DNA of 64,000 nucleotides from Saccharopolyspora gregorii (lineage in GTDB: Bacteria > Actinomycetota > Actinomycetes > Mycobacteriales > Pseudonocardiaceae), in the NCBI RefSeq assembly GCF_024734405.1, contig NZ_CP059556.1, forward strand, positions 4,712,001-4,776,000, in the 5' to 3' direction. Position numbers and translations under genes: made by a program. Below the pieces are notes generated by a model that searched no databases, had not been told where the DNA came from, and saw only the letters and a program-made list of their open reading frames with translations. Below are positions 26,575 to 34,973 of this stretch, piece after piece. Every line of letters begins with the position of its first letter. Position 1 is the stretch's first letter.

Positions 26575-27021
26575 GTGATTAATTTCCGCAGCGTTTTGTC
26601 CCGTCTGGGCTTACGCGCCCGGTCAGGGGAGCCCGCCGCGCCGGATTGGGACGATTCGGACCTGATCGTCGTGGTCAGCGCGTTCGACGACGCGGAGGCC
26701 GCGTCCGCGGTCCTCGCCCGCTCCCCGGAGTGGGTCGAGACGGGTGCCGCCGTGCTGCGCCACCACCTGCTGCTGCCGCCCGGAGCCGTCGCACAGGCCG
26801 CTGAACTGCTGGAACCGGACGGCTGGCGGTTGCGGCCCGCCCCCGAGGCGGAGCAGGCGACCTTCGGCACCGCACCGGCGCCCGGCGAGGAGCCCCTGTT
26901 CGCGGAGCGTGTGCAGAAACTCGACGCGTTGCATTGCTCACAGGAGAACGCCCGGATGGCCGGACTGGCCCAACGGCTCGGCGGACGCGCCGTCGGCTGG
27001 GTGGCGCTGCAGTCCGGCTGA
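26575..27021 (+). CDS. Hypothetical protein, unknown family
   Basis: 148 residues; I do not recognise the family. A basic N-terminus ([17 protein letters not shown]) is followed by a compact alpha/beta core: [39 protein letters not shown], and a terminal [21 protein letters not shown]. There is no signal peptide or membrane helix. It is soluble and acidic in the middle. GTG start with GGAGG 9 bases upstream. Divergent from ctaE with 94 bases between starts, so its promoter neighbours that of the respiratory operon. A link to oxidase function is possible but not shown. Confidence 0.7.
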   Translation: MINFRSVLSRLGLRARSGEPAAPDWDDSDLIVVVSAFDDAEAASAVLARSPEWVETGAAVLRHHLLLPPGAVAQAAELLEPDGWRLRPAPEAEQATFGTAPAPGEEPLFAERVQKLDALHCSQENARMAGLAQRLGGRAVGWVALQSG

Positions 27022-27171
27022 GCACCCGCGCCGCGACCTCGTGGCGGGTACTGCTCACCCCCGTTGAGCGGCTAGCATCCGGAGATCACCGTCATCGAGG
27101 GCACCCTCTCGTCGTCGGGCCGAGTCACCACAACGCAGTGCGCGGACCGCCTAGCCAGCGAGGAGCAGCTG

Positions 27172-27579
27172 ATGAGCACGTCGACCACCACCGTCCTGGT
27201 CTTCAGCCACCGGGCCGAAGTGCGCGAATCGATCATCAACGCGATCGGCAGGCGCCCGTCGCCGGACCTGCCCCGGGTGACCTACGTGGAGGCGGCGTCG
27301 GTCGCCGACGTGCTCAGCGAGGTCGACGCGGGCCGCGCCGACCTGGTCGTCCTCGACGGCGAGGCGCAGCCCACCGGCGGCATGGGCGTGTCCCGGCAGC
27401 TGAAGAACGAGATCGCGCACTGCCCGCCCATCGTGCTCACCGTGCGCAGGCGGGACGACCGGTGGCTGGCGACCTGGTCGCAGGCCGACGCGGTGCTGGT
27501 GCACCCGCTGGACCCGCTGTCGTCCGCCGAAACGGTCGCCGAACTGCTCCGCACCGCGCTACCCGCGGTGCGGGCCTGA
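27172..27579 (+). CDS. Receiver-like (pseudo-REC) protein
   Basis: 135 residues with the alternating alpha/beta pattern of a response-regulator receiver domain and nothing else. The phospho-acceptor-like Asp is present in ADLVVLDGEAQP (Asp62). The acidic pair expected at the end of strand 1 is replaced by FSH (VLVFSHRAEVRES), and the conserved Lys of strand 5 is His111 in VLVHPLDP. Normal phosphorylation by a histidine kinase is therefore unlikely. It may act as a phosphorylation-independent binding module (inference). GAGGAG lies 6 bases before the ATG. It lies 18 bases upstream of trpD on the same strand. Confidence 0.72.
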   Translation: MSTSTTTVLVFSHRAEVRESIINAIGRRPSPDLPRVTYVEAASVADVLSEVDAGRADLVVLDGEAQPTGGMGVSRQLKNEIAHCPPIVLTVRRRDDRWLATWSQADAVLVHPLDPLSSAETVAELLRTALPAVRA

Positions 27580-27597
27580 ACCTCCCGGAGAACAATC

Positions 27598-28632
27598 GTG
27601 GGCACCATGTCGGGTAGCTGGCCGGAACTCCTCGGACACCTCGTGGCGGGCAACGACCTGTCCGCCGAGGACACCGCGTGGGCGATGGACCTGGTGATGA
27701 CCGGCGCGGCCACCCCGGCCCGCGTCGCCGCGTTCGTCGTGGCGCTGCGCGCGAAGGGCGAGACCGCGGCCGAGGTCCGCGGCATGGCCGACACGATGCT
27801 CGCGCACTCGCTGCCGCTGGAGGTGGACCGGCGGGCCGTGGACGTGGTCGGCACCGGCGGGGACCGCTCCGGCAGCGTGAACATCTCCACGATGACCGCG
27901 ATCGTGCTCGCCTCCTGCGGCGCGGTGGTCGTCAAGCACGGCAACCGGGCCGCCTCGTCGAAGTGCGGCACCGCCGACGTGCTGGAGACCCTCGGCGTCA
28001 CCATCGACCTGCCCGCGGAGGGCGTGCGGGACTGCGTCGCCGAGGTCGGCATCGGGTTCTGCTTCGCGCCGGTGTTCCACCCGGCGATGAAGTTCGCCGC
28101 CGGTGCCCGCCGCGAGATCGGCATCCCCACCGCGTTCAACGTGCTCGGGCCGCTGACCAACCCGGCTCGGCCGAGCAGCGGGCTCATCGGCTGCGCGGAC
28201 CAGCGGATGGCGCCGGTGATGGCGGAGGTGTTCGCGGCGCGCGGCAGCTCGGTGCTGCTGGTGTCCGGGGACGACGGGATGGACGAGATCACCACGACCT
28301 CGACCACGACCTGCTGGGTCGTCGGCGACGGGCAGGTCCGGCGGGAGCGCATCGTCCCAGAGGACCTGGGCGTCCCGCGCACCACGCCCGAGGCGCTGCG
28401 CGGCGGCGACGCCGAGGTGAACGCCGAGGTGGTGCGGCGGCTGCTCGCCGGTGACCGCGGCCCGGTGCGGGACGCGGTGGTGCTCAACACCGCGGGCGCC
28501 CTCGCCGCCCACGACGGCATCGGCGAGGACCTGGACGTCCAGCTGCGCGCCGGCATCGCCCGCGCCGAGCGGGCCATCGACTCCGGCGCCGCGGCCGACC
28601 TCCTCACCCGCTGGGCGGCCTTCGGCCGGTAG
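27598..28632 (+). CDS. trpD: Anthranilate phosphoribosyltransferase
   Basis: Second step of the tryptophan branch: joins anthranilate to phosphoribosyl pyrophosphate. 344 residues, normal length. The PRPP loop VGTGGDRSGSVNISTMTA (83-100) and the anthranilate/metal segment KHGNRAASSKCGTADVLE (108-125) are intact. A second metal site DDGMDEITTT lies near 220. GTG start with GGAG 7 bases upstream. No other trp gene is nearby, so it is unlinked from the rest of the pathway, as in mycobacteria (Rv2192c, also next to ctaE). Confidence 0.95.
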   Translation: MGTMSGSWPELLGHLVAGNDLSAEDTAWAMDLVMTGAATPARVAAFVVALRAKGETAAEVRGMADTMLAHSLPLEVDRRAVDVVGTGGDRSGSVNISTMTAIVLASCGAVVVKHGNRAASSKCGTADVLETLGVTIDLPAEGVRDCVAEVGIGFCFAPVFHPAMKFAAGARREIGIPTAFNVLGPLTNPARPSSGLIGCADQRMAPVMAEVFAARGSSVLLVSGDDGMDEITTTSTTTCWVVGDGQVRRERIVPEDLGVPRTTPEALRGGDAEVNAEVVRRLLAGDRGPVRDAVVLNTAGALAAHDGIGEDLDVQLRAGIARAERAIDSGAAADLLTRWAAFGR

Positions 28633-28656
28633 TCCCGCACGAGCCGGGTTCCCGCG

Positions 28657-28683
28657 GTCCCCGCCTTCGGCCGTCGCGGGGAC
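28657..28683. terminator. Terminator between trpD and the RAM-domain gene
   Basis: GTCCCCGC pairs with GCGGGGAC around an 11-base loop; weaker outer pairing (CCCGCACGA with TCGTGCCGGG) extends it. Lies between converging genes. Confidence 0.6.
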
Positions 28684-28735
28684 GGGTCCGTCGTGCCGGG
28701 GAGGAGGCTCCTCGGCGGAGATCACCCGGCGGGGC

Positions 28736-29014
28736 TCACTCCAGGCCGATGGAGAAGGTCGCCTCGGTGTCCTCGCGCGAGTAGGAGCGGAACGCGATGT
28801 GGGTGTCGGTGTCGAGCACCCCGGCCACCTTGTTGATCTTCCCGGGGACGATGTCGGCGATGTCCTCGTGGTTCGCGACCCGCAGGATCGCGATCAGGTC
28901 CACGTCCCCGGCGCAGGAGTACACCTCGGCTACGCCCTCGATGTCGGCGACCTCCTGGGCGGCCTCGGTCAGCCGGTCGGCGACGGTCTGGATGAGCACG
29001 ATCGCGGTGATCAC
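28736..29014 (-). CDS. Stand-alone Lrp/AsnC ligand-binding (RAM) domain protein
   Basis: 92 residues forming only the amino-acid-sensing domain of Lrp/AsnC regulators (beta-alpha-beta-beta-alpha-beta): ITAIVLIQTVADR, EVADIEGVAEVYSCAGDVDLIAIL, and KVAGVLDTDTHIAFRSY. There is no DNA-binding helix-turn-helix, and the length shows it is not a truncation at a gap or frameshift. Such proteins form oligomers that bind amino acids and may modulate other regulators or enzymes (family knowledge). GTG start with AGGAGG 7 bases upstream. It sits between trpD (convergent) and ctaF. Confidence 0.85.
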   Translation of the reverse strand: MITAIVLIQTVADRLTEAAQEVADIEGVAEVYSCAGDVDLIAILRVANHEDIADIVPGKINKVAGVLDTDTHIAFRSYSREDTEATFSIGLE

Positions 29015-29096
29015 GGGAGGGCCTCCTGGCTGCGGGACGTCGTCGCCCCGATCCTAGGCTCCCCCGCCGCCGCGCTCGCCCGCGCCCGGACGCGAC

Positions 29097-29129
29097 GAGG
29101 CCCCCGGAACCAGGGGTTCCGGGGGCCTC
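29097..29129 (-). terminator. Strong terminator of ctaC-ctaF
   Basis: Perfect 15-base-pair stem (GAGGCCCCCGGAACC with GGTTCCGGGGGCCTC) and a 3-base loop AGG, 19 bases beyond the ctaF stop. Confidence 0.85.
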
Positions 29130-29147
29130 GGTCCGCTGTCGCGGAGC

Positions 29148-29546
29148 TCAGTCGTGGTTCGGGCCCGTGTGGTACTCGAACACCAGACCCGCGACCATGA
29201 TCAGCAGCACGCCGATCGAGATCACGATCAGCACCACGTGGAAGAACGCCAGCGCGATACCGGCGAACGCGGCCGCCGCCGCCAGCCCGACAGGCCAGTA
29301 GCTGCCGGGGCTGAAGAAGCCCAGCTCGCCCGCACCGTCGCTGATCTCGGCGTCCGGGTTGTCCTCCGGCCGCGGCTCGATGCGTCGCGCCACGAACTGG
29401 AAGTAGCTGCCGATCAGCAGCGACAACCCGCCCACCAGGATCAGGGCCACCGTGCCCACGGGTTCGTGCGACCACACCCCGTAGACGATCGCCGACAGGA
29501 AGAAGAAGCCGGTGATCATGTTGAAGATCTTCGCTTCGACCTTCAT
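29148..29546 (-). CDS. ctaF: Cytochrome c oxidase subunit IV (actinobacterial type)
   Basis: 132-residue membrane protein with four helices arranged as two pairs: about 8-27 and 33-52, then 90-108 and 112-128, the last ending FEYHTGPNHD. It begins MKVEAKIFNMITGFF, typical of the actinobacterial small subunit of the aa3 oxidase. It carries no metal ligands and stabilises the complex (family knowledge). GAGG lies 5-6 bases upstream of the ATG. It is 36 bases after ctaC and co-transcribed with it. Confidence 0.93.
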   Translation of the reverse strand: MKVEAKIFNMITGFFFLSAIVYGVWSHEPVGTVALILVGGLSLLIGSYFQFVARRIEPRPEDNPDAEISDGAGELGFFSPGSYWPVGLAAAAAFAGIALAFFHVVLIVISIGVLLIMVAGLVFEYHTGPNHD

Positions 29547-29582
29547 GGATTCCTCACTCTCGCGCCCTACGCCCTGCCGGGA

Positions 29583-30500
29583 TCAGTCGCCCGCTTGCCG
29601 GCCGCCGATGGTGGACGGCAAGCCGGACGTGCGGTCGGTGTCGAACGGGACCGAGGTCACCGCCCGCGGCGCGCACAGCTCACCGCAGTTCATCTGGGAC
29701 AACGCCTCGGCGGCGGTGTAGTACTGGCCGGTGGCCGGGTTGGTCTGCGTACGCAGGTTGATGTACTGGTCGAACTTGTCCGGCGACAGGGCGCGGACCT
29801 CGAAGTTCATCATCGCGTGGTAGGTGCCGCACAGTTCGGCGCACCGCCCGACGAAGGAACCCTCGCGTTCGATGGTGTTCTCGAAGACGGCTTCCTGGTC
29901 GTTCTTGTCCGGGTGCGGGAAGGTGTCCCGCTTGAAGTGGAACTCGGGGACGAAGAACGAGTGGATGACGTCGGTGGAGCTCAGGTTGTACTGGATCGTC
30001 GATCCGGTCGGCAGCACCAGCAGCGGGATCTCGCTGCTGCTGCCGACGGTGCGGACCGGCTGGCCGTCCGGCGTGCGGTGGTCCGGGTAGTTGAACTCCC
30101 AGTTCCACTGGAACGAGACGACGTTGACCTTCTCGTCCGGATCGGCCGACTTGGCCATCACGTAGTTCTGGGTGGTGGCGGTGAAGTAGAACAGCACCAC
30201 GACCATCACGAACGGCACCGCGGTGTAGATGACCTCCAGCGGCACGTTGTACTGGAACTGCCGAGGCAGCTCCTCGCCCTTCTTGCGGTGGAAGGCGACC
30301 GTCCAGAACATCAGGCCCCACACCAGGACGCCGACCGCCAGCGCAGCGATCACCGACCAGGTCCACAGCTGCCGCATGGACTCGGCCTGCGGGGTGACGC
30401 CCTCCGGCCAGCCGAACCTCAGGACCTCGTCGGTCGAACAGCCCGTGGCCGCGACCGCGACCAGGCCTGCCAGCCCGGCGACTTTGACCAGCCGTGGCAC
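29583..30500 (-). CDS. ctaC: Cytochrome c oxidase subunit II
   Basis: 305-residue CuA subunit that takes electrons from QcrC. The N-terminus is a lipoprotein-type signal (MPRLVKVAGLAGLVAVAATGC, Cys21). Two helices cover about 45-70 and 88-110. The CuA centre is intact: His180 (DVIHSF), then Cys220, Cys224, His228 and Met231 in CAELCGTYHAMM. I chose the GTG at 30500 because AGGGG lies 6 bases upstream and the lipobox is then at the normal depth. The ATG at 30542 would add 14 residues without homology. The C-terminal extension after the CuA domain is actinobacterial. Confidence 0.94.
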   Translation of the reverse strand: MPRLVKVAGLAGLVAVAATGCSTDEVLRFGWPEGVTPQAESMRQLWTWSVIAALAVGVLVWGLMFWTVAFHRKKGEELPRQFQYNVPLEVIYTAVPFVMVVVLFYFTATTQNYVMAKSADPDEKVNVVSFQWNWEFNYPDHRTPDGQPVRTVGSSSEIPLLVLPTGSTIQYNLSSTDVIHSFFVPEFHFKRDTFPHPDKNDQEAVFENTIEREGSFVGRCAELCGTYHAMMNFEVRALSPDKFDQYINLRTQTNPATGQYYTAAEALSQMNCGELCAPRAVTSVPFDTDRTSGLPSTIGGRQAGD

Positions 30501-30974
30501 TCGGGTCCCCTCCTCCAGACGTTCCTGCCGCAAGCTCCCCATCCGAAAGCCCACTGCGCGACGCCTCCTCGCTGCGTGTTCCCACCGTCGCCGCGGGTTC
30601 TGGGCACAACGCGCACCCACCATGCCCCGCGGCCGGAATGCTGCGGGGGAGCCTAGCCCAGCAGTAGCCGCGATACTGCTCCGGGGTGGCGAGGTGCGCT
30701 GCACATCACCGAGATCGTCCTCGCCCGCCGCGGTGATCGGATCGGCGGGCGGGACCACTCGAACCGGTGGACTTGCCCGGCGGCGCCGGTTCCCGCGGCT
30801 CGCGCGCCCGCGCGCGGGGAACCAACCGCCCGGCCCCGGCGGTCGCGCCCGCGCTCACCGCGCCTGCACAGCGCGGCGGCACACCCGGCATACTGGGACT
30901 CCCGCCGCCGAGATCCCCGACCGGGACGCGGGGCGGAGCCCGACCCATCGCCGACGCGAGAGGTGCATGGACGC
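30501..30974. other. Divergent intergenic region between ctaC and asnB
   Basis: About 470 bases without a gene. It must hold the ctaC promoter and the asnB promoter. A plausible asnB promoter is TGCACA (30865-30870), 18 bases, CATACT (30889-30894). I see no riboswitch or operator repeat. Confidence 0.45.
30865..30894 (+). promoter_or_regulatory. Possible asnB promoter
   Basis: TGCACA and CATACT separated by 18 bases, about 80 bases before the asnB start. Weak but the best match in the gap. Confidence 0.3.
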
Positions 30975-32903
30975 GTGTGCGGCCTGCTTGGACTTGTCTG
31001 TCCCACTGAAGAGAACGCCGGTTTCGCCGTCGACGCCGTGGCCAAAGCCCTGCCCTGCCAACGGCACCGGGGTCCGGACGAGAGCGACACCTGGCACGGC
31101 GGTGAGGTCGTCTTCGGCTTCAACCGGCTGTCGATCATCGACCTGGAGCACTCGCACCAGCCGTTGACCTGGGGCCCGCCGGAGAACCCCGGCCGCTACA
31201 CGATCAACTTCAACGGCGAGATCTACAACTACCTGGAGTTGCGCGCCGAGCTCGCCGAGCACTACGGCGCCCGCTTCCACACCGACGGCGACACCGAGGT
31301 GATCGTCGCCGCCTACCACTACCTGGGCACGGCGATGGTCGGCAGGCTGCGCGGCATGTTCGCGTTCCTGATCTGGGACAGCGAGCGGCGCGTGGTGTTC
31401 GGCGCGCGCGACCCGTTCGGGATCAAGCCGCTGTACTACGCGTCCGGGCCCGGCGGGGTCGCGTTCGCCAGCGAGAAGAAGTCGCTGCTGAGCCTGGCGA
31501 CGACGCTGCGCATCGGTGAGGACATCGACCACAAGGCGCTGCAGCACTACCTCACGCTCCAGTACGTGCCGGAGCCGGAGACCATGCACCGCCAGATCTC
31601 ACGCATCGAGTCGGGCACCTCGTTCACCGTCTCCCCCGGCGGCCGGCTGGTCACCGAGCGGTACTTCGTGCCGAACTTCACCTCGAAGCCGGTGCGCAAC
31701 GACTCGGACGCGCGGCGGCTGCACGACCAGATCGTCGACGTCATGCGCGACTCGGTCGCCAAGCACATGCGCGCCGACGTCACCGTGGGCTCGTTCCTGT
31801 CCGGCGGCATCGACTCGACGGCGATCGCCTGCCTGGCCAAGGAGCACAACCCGAACCTGATCACCTTCACCACCGGGTTCGAGCGGCAGGGCTACTCCGA
31901 GGTGGACGTGGCCGCCGAGTCGGCCGCGGCGATCGGCGTGAAGCACGTGATCCGCACCGTCTCCCCCGAGGAGATGATGGAGACGCTGCCGCTGATCATC
32001 TGGTACCTGGACGACCCGGTGGCCGACCCGGCGCTGGTGCCGCTGTGGTTCATCGCCCGCGAAGCCCGCCAGCACGTGAAGGTGGTGCTCTCCGGGGAGG
32101 GCGCCGACGAGCTGTTCGGCGGCTACACGATCTACCGGGAACCGCTGTCGCTGGCGCCGTTCGAGCGGGTGCCGGGCACGCTGCGCAAGGCGATGGGCAA
32201 GGTCTCCACGGCGATCCCGGACGGAGTGCGCGGCAAGGACCTGCTGCGCCGCGGGGCGCTGTCGCTGGAGGACCGCTACTACGGCAACGCGCGGATCTTC
32301 CGGGACGACCAGCTCAAGGCCGTGATGGCGGCCTTCGACCCGGGCGTCTCGCACCGCGACGTGACCGCCGCGCCGTACCGCTCCTCGGCGAGCTGGGACC
32401 CGGTGACCCGGATGCAGCACGTGGACCTGTTCACCTGGCTGCGCGGGGACATCCTGGTCAAGGCGGACAAGGTGACGATGGCGAACTCGCTGGAGCTGCG
32501 GGTGCCGTTCCTGGACAACGAGGTGTTCCGCGTCGCCAGCGGCATCCCGCTGGACCAGAAGATCACCCCGGAGACCACGAAGTACGCGCTGCGCCAGGCG
32601 ATGAAGCAGGTCGTGCCCGCGCACGTGCTCAACCGCCGCAAGCTGGGCTTCCCGGTGCCGATCCGGCACTGGCTGCGCGACGAGATGCACGACTGGGCGC
32701 GCAACATCATCCAGCAGTCGCAGACCGAGCGGCTGCTGAACAAGACCGCGATCCTGCAGCTGCTGGAGGAGCACCGGTCCGGGGTGCTGGACCACAGCCG
32801 CCGGTTGTGGGCGCTGCTGGTGTTCATGATCTGGCACGGCATCTTCGTCGAGGGACGGCTGTCCCCCGAGGTCCCGGAGCCGTACTACCCGGTCAAGCTC
32901 TGA
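30975..32903 (+). CDS. asnB: Asparagine synthetase (glutamine-hydrolysing)
   Basis: Makes asparagine from aspartate, ATP and glutamine. 642 residues. The GTG at 30975 is taken as start because the next codon is Cys, which must become the N-terminal nucleophile (CGLLGLVCP) of the class II glutaminase. Upstream starts (30963) would bury it. Glutaminase residues RGPDES, NGEIYNY and DGDTE are present. The synthetase domain has the pyrophosphate loop FLSGGIDST (about 272-280), GEGADELFGGY and KADKVTMANSLELRVPFLD. It occupies the position of Rv2201 next to ctaC in mycobacteria. Confidence 0.94.
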   Translation: MCGLLGLVCPTEENAGFAVDAVAKALPCQRHRGPDESDTWHGGEVVFGFNRLSIIDLEHSHQPLTWGPPENPGRYTINFNGEIYNYLELRAELAEHYGARFHTDGDTEVIVAAYHYLGTAMVGRLRGMFAFLIWDSERRVVFGARDPFGIKPLYYASGPGGVAFASEKKSLLSLATTLRIGEDIDHKALQHYLTLQYVPEPETMHRQISRIESGTSFTVSPGGRLVTERYFVPNFTSKPVRNDSDARRLHDQIVDVMRDSVAKHMRADVTVGSFLSGGIDSTAIACLAKEHNPNLITFTTGFERQGYSEVDVAAESAAAIGVKHVIRTVSPEEMMETLPLIIWYLDDPVADPALVPLWFIAREARQHVKVVLSGEGADELFGGYTIYREPLSLAPFERVPGTLRKAMGKVSTAIPDGVRGKDLLRRGALSLEDRYYGNARIFRDDQLKAVMAAFDPGVSHRDVTAAPYRSSASWDPVTRMQHVDLFTWLRGDILVKADKVTMANSLELRVPFLDNEVFRVASGIPLDQKITPETTKYALRQAMKQVVPAHVLNRRKLGFPVPIRHWLRDEMHDWARNIIQQSQTERLLNKTAILQLLEEHRSGVLDHSRRLWALLVFMIWHGIFVEGRLSPEVPEPYYPVKL

Positions 32904-32918
32904 TCGCGCGACACCGGC

Positions 32919-32957
32919 GAACGGCCGCTCCCTCCCACCGGGAAGGAGCGGCCGTTC
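32919..32957. terminator. Bidirectional terminator between asnB and the amylase gene
   Basis: 13-base-pair stem GAACGGCCGCTCC with GGAGCGGCCGTTC around a 13-base loop, 16 bases after asnB and 14 before the amylase stop. Confidence 0.82.
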
Positions 32958-32970
32958 CGCTTCGCGCGGG

Positions 32971-34458
32971 TCAGCTCAGCTTGGCCCCGGCGTGCAGCGC
33001 GACACCGGAGTTCGCGGGCACCGAGGTCGTCAGCCAGCCGTCCTCGTTGACGTCCGCGGTGCCGCCGGTGCAGGACCCGTCCTGCAGCGAACCGGACATC
33101 ACGTCGCAGTAGGTCCCGGCGGGCAGCGACGTCTGGAACGACTGCTGCTCGATCGCCGCGTCCTCGCGGTTGAGCACCACGAACCCGGCGTCACCGCGGC
33201 CGAACGCGACCCGGCCGGACCCGTCGTCCCACCAGTTCGTCAGCTCCGCGCCCTGCACCTCGCGGTGGAACCCGGCCATGCCGGCGATGATCGGCCGCGC
33301 GTGCTCGCACACCCACGCCTGGTCGGAGCAGCTCGCCGGGCTGGTGCGGCCCTCGGAGTCGGCGGGCGGGCCGGCGTCCGGGTCGTCGAAGGCGAACCCG
33401 GAGATCAGCTGCGGGGTGCCGTACGGGAAGGCGAGCATGAACGCGTTCGCCAGGTCGTAGGCGGTGCCGTCCTTGTAGGTGAGCGTCGGCTCGCTGCGCT
33501 GGGTGTCGTGGTTGTCGATGAACACCACGGCCTGCTCGCTGGGCAGCGTCATGTGGTCGGCCACGTCCTCGAGACCGGCGAGCGAACCGTTCTTGAAGGC
33601 CTCGCTGACCTCGTGGTGGTAGGCGAACTCGGTGACGTCTCCGTTGCCGGCGTACTCCCCGGCCGAGGTGGCCTGGTCGGCGATGACCTCCTGGAACACG
33701 TACGGCCGCGCACCGGTGCCGGGCACCTCGTCCAGCCCGCCGAAGATCGCGCCGACGTCCTCCGGCGGCATGTGCTTGACGCCGTCGACGCGGAAACCGG
33801 AGACGCCGAGGCTGATCAGGTCGTTCAGGTAGGCCTGCTCGGCGGAGCGCACGTAGTCCGACTCGGTCGCGAGGTCGGAGAGCCCGACGAGCTCGCAGTT
33901 GCGGACCTCGTCCTTGTCGTCGTAGTTCGCGATGTCGCGGCGGCAGTCGTGGAAGTCGGCGTCGCTGTACAGGCCCGGGTACACGTACTTCTCGTGCGTG
34001 GTGCCCGCGCTGCCGATCGCGTCGCTGGCGGCCATGTGGTTGACCACCGCGTCGGCGTAGATCTGCACCCCGGCGTCGTTGCAGGCGGAGACCATGGCCG
34101 CGAACTGCTCGCGGTTCCCGCGCCTGCTCTCCAGCTGGTAGCTCACCGGCTGGTAGTCCTGGTACCAGGGGTGGTCCTCGCCGTCGAGGCGCACGTGCTC
34201 CTGCGGCGGGGACACCTGGACGGCGCCGAAGCCCTTCGGTCCGAGGGTGCTGCGGCACTCCTGCGCGATGGAGTCCCAGGGCCACTGAAACATCTGCACG
34301 ATCGGCCCGGCCACGGGTGCCGCGGCCGGTTCGGGGGCGGCGGCCGGTTCGGGGGCGGCGGCCGGTTCGGGGGCGGCGGGAGCTGTCATGGCCCCGGCCG
34401 CGGGCACGACGGACGTGGCGGCGAGCGCCACCGCTAGGGCGTATGCGGGTAGAGGCAT
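32971..34458 (-). CDS. Secreted alpha-amylase (GH13)
   Basis: Extracellular starch-degrading glycosidase, 495 residues. The signal peptide (PLPAYALAVALAATSVVPAAGA) leads to a linker of three PEPAAA repeats. The catalytic barrel follows with its four conserved regions: YADAVVNHM (I), GFRVDGVKH (II, nucleophile Asp about 221), FQEVI (III, acid Glu about 255) and FIDNHD (IV, Asp about 318). The C-terminal beta domain is present; no starch-binding module is seen. This gene sits where mycobacteria have adenosine kinase, so it is a local replacement or insertion. An inverted repeat abuts its ATG. Confidence 0.93.
   Translation of the reverse strand: MPLPAYALAVALAATSVVPAAGAMTAPAAPEPAAAPEPAAAPEPAAAPVAGPIVQMFQWPWDSIAQECRSTLGPKGFGAVQVSPPQEHVRLDGEDHPWYQDYQPVSYQLESRRGNREQFAAMVSACNDAGVQIYADAVVNHMAASDAIGSAGTTHEKYVYPGLYSDADFHDCRRDIANYDDKDEVRNCELVGLSDLATESDYVRSAEQAYLNDLISLGVSGFRVDGVKHMPPEDVGAIFGGLDEVPGTGARPYVFQEVIADQATSAGEYAGNGDVTEFAYHHEVSEAFKNGSLAGLEDVADHMTLPSEQAVVFIDNHDTQRSEPTLTYKDGTAYDLANAFMLAFPYGTPQLISGFAFDDPDAGPPADSEGRTSPASCSDQAWVCEHARPIIAGMAGFHREVQGAELTNWWDDGSGRVAFGRGDAGFVVLNREDAAIEQQSFQTSLPAGTYCDVMSGSLQDGSCTGGTADVNEDGWLTTSVPANSGVALHAGAKLS
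34328..34381. repeat. Three 18-base tandem repeats encoding the PEPAAA linker of the amylase
   Basis: GGTTCGGGGGCGGCGGCC repeated at 34328, 34346 and 34364 (the last copy differs at its final base). In frame, so copy-number change would alter linker length only. Confidence 0.9.
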
Positions 34459-34489
34459 CGGGCAACTTTCTCGATTGAGTACTTGCCCG
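34459..34489. promoter_or_regulatory. Inverted repeat adjoining the amylase start codon
   Basis: CGGGCAA (34459-34465) and TTGCCCG (34483-34489), separated by 17 bases and touching the ATG. Could be an operator for a sugar-responsive repressor or a hairpin over the translation start. Confidence 0.4.
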
Positions 34490-34703
34490 TCGATCACAGG
34501 TTCTTTCCCGCGTCCAGTCAATGCGCCATTGGCACCAGCGCTGACCTGCCCGTTCACCCGGAACGGCGGTGCCGCGCGCGTTCCACCGCAGGTCACCGCG
34601 AACGTCGCGGAGCGCGGCGGACGCACCTCGCCGGGAACGTGACCCGCGCTACTCGCGACCGGTGGCCGCGAACCGCCCCGCGCCCCCGGCGGAGAATGCG
34701 GGC

Positions 34704-34919
34704 ATGCGCGATGTGGAGATCCGGGAAGGCACCATCCGGCTGGGCCAGCTGCTGAAGCTGGCGGGCCTCGCCGAGCACGGCGCCGACGCGAAGGCCCTGC
34801 TGGAAGAGGGCGAGGTGCTGGTCAACGACGAGGTCGAGACCCGGCGCGGCCGCCAGCTCGCCCCGGGAGACCTGGTCGCCCTCGGCGACGAGGAGGTGCG
34901 GGTCGTCGTGGCCCCCTGA
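34704..34919 (+). CDS. Small S4-domain RNA-binding protein
   Basis: 71 residues comprising a single S4 RNA-binding fold: IRLGQLLKLAGLAEHGADAKALLEEGEVLVNDEVETRRGRQLAPGD, the YlmH/YaaA-like stand-alone type. Such proteins bind structured RNA, often rRNA (family knowledge). The gene is divergent from the amylase. The ATG at 34704 is preceded by GAGAAT at 6 bases, so it may be leaderless; GGAG at 9 bases is the alternative signal. Too short to carry any catalytic domain. Confidence 0.88.
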   Translation: MRDVEIREGTIRLGQLLKLAGLAEHGADAKALLEEGEVLVNDEVETRRGRQLAPGDLVALGDEEVRVVVAP

Positions 34920-34926
34920 CGGCACG

Positions 34927-34964
34927 CGAACGGCCCGGCTCCTGCGCGGGAGCCGGGCCGTTCG
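34927..34964. terminator. Bidirectional terminator between the S4 gene and the HesB gene
   Basis: Perfect 16-base-pair stem CGAACGGCCCGGCTCC with GGAGCCGGGCCGTTCG, 6-base loop, between converging stops. Confidence 0.85.
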
Positions 34965-34973
34965 GAGTCCGGG

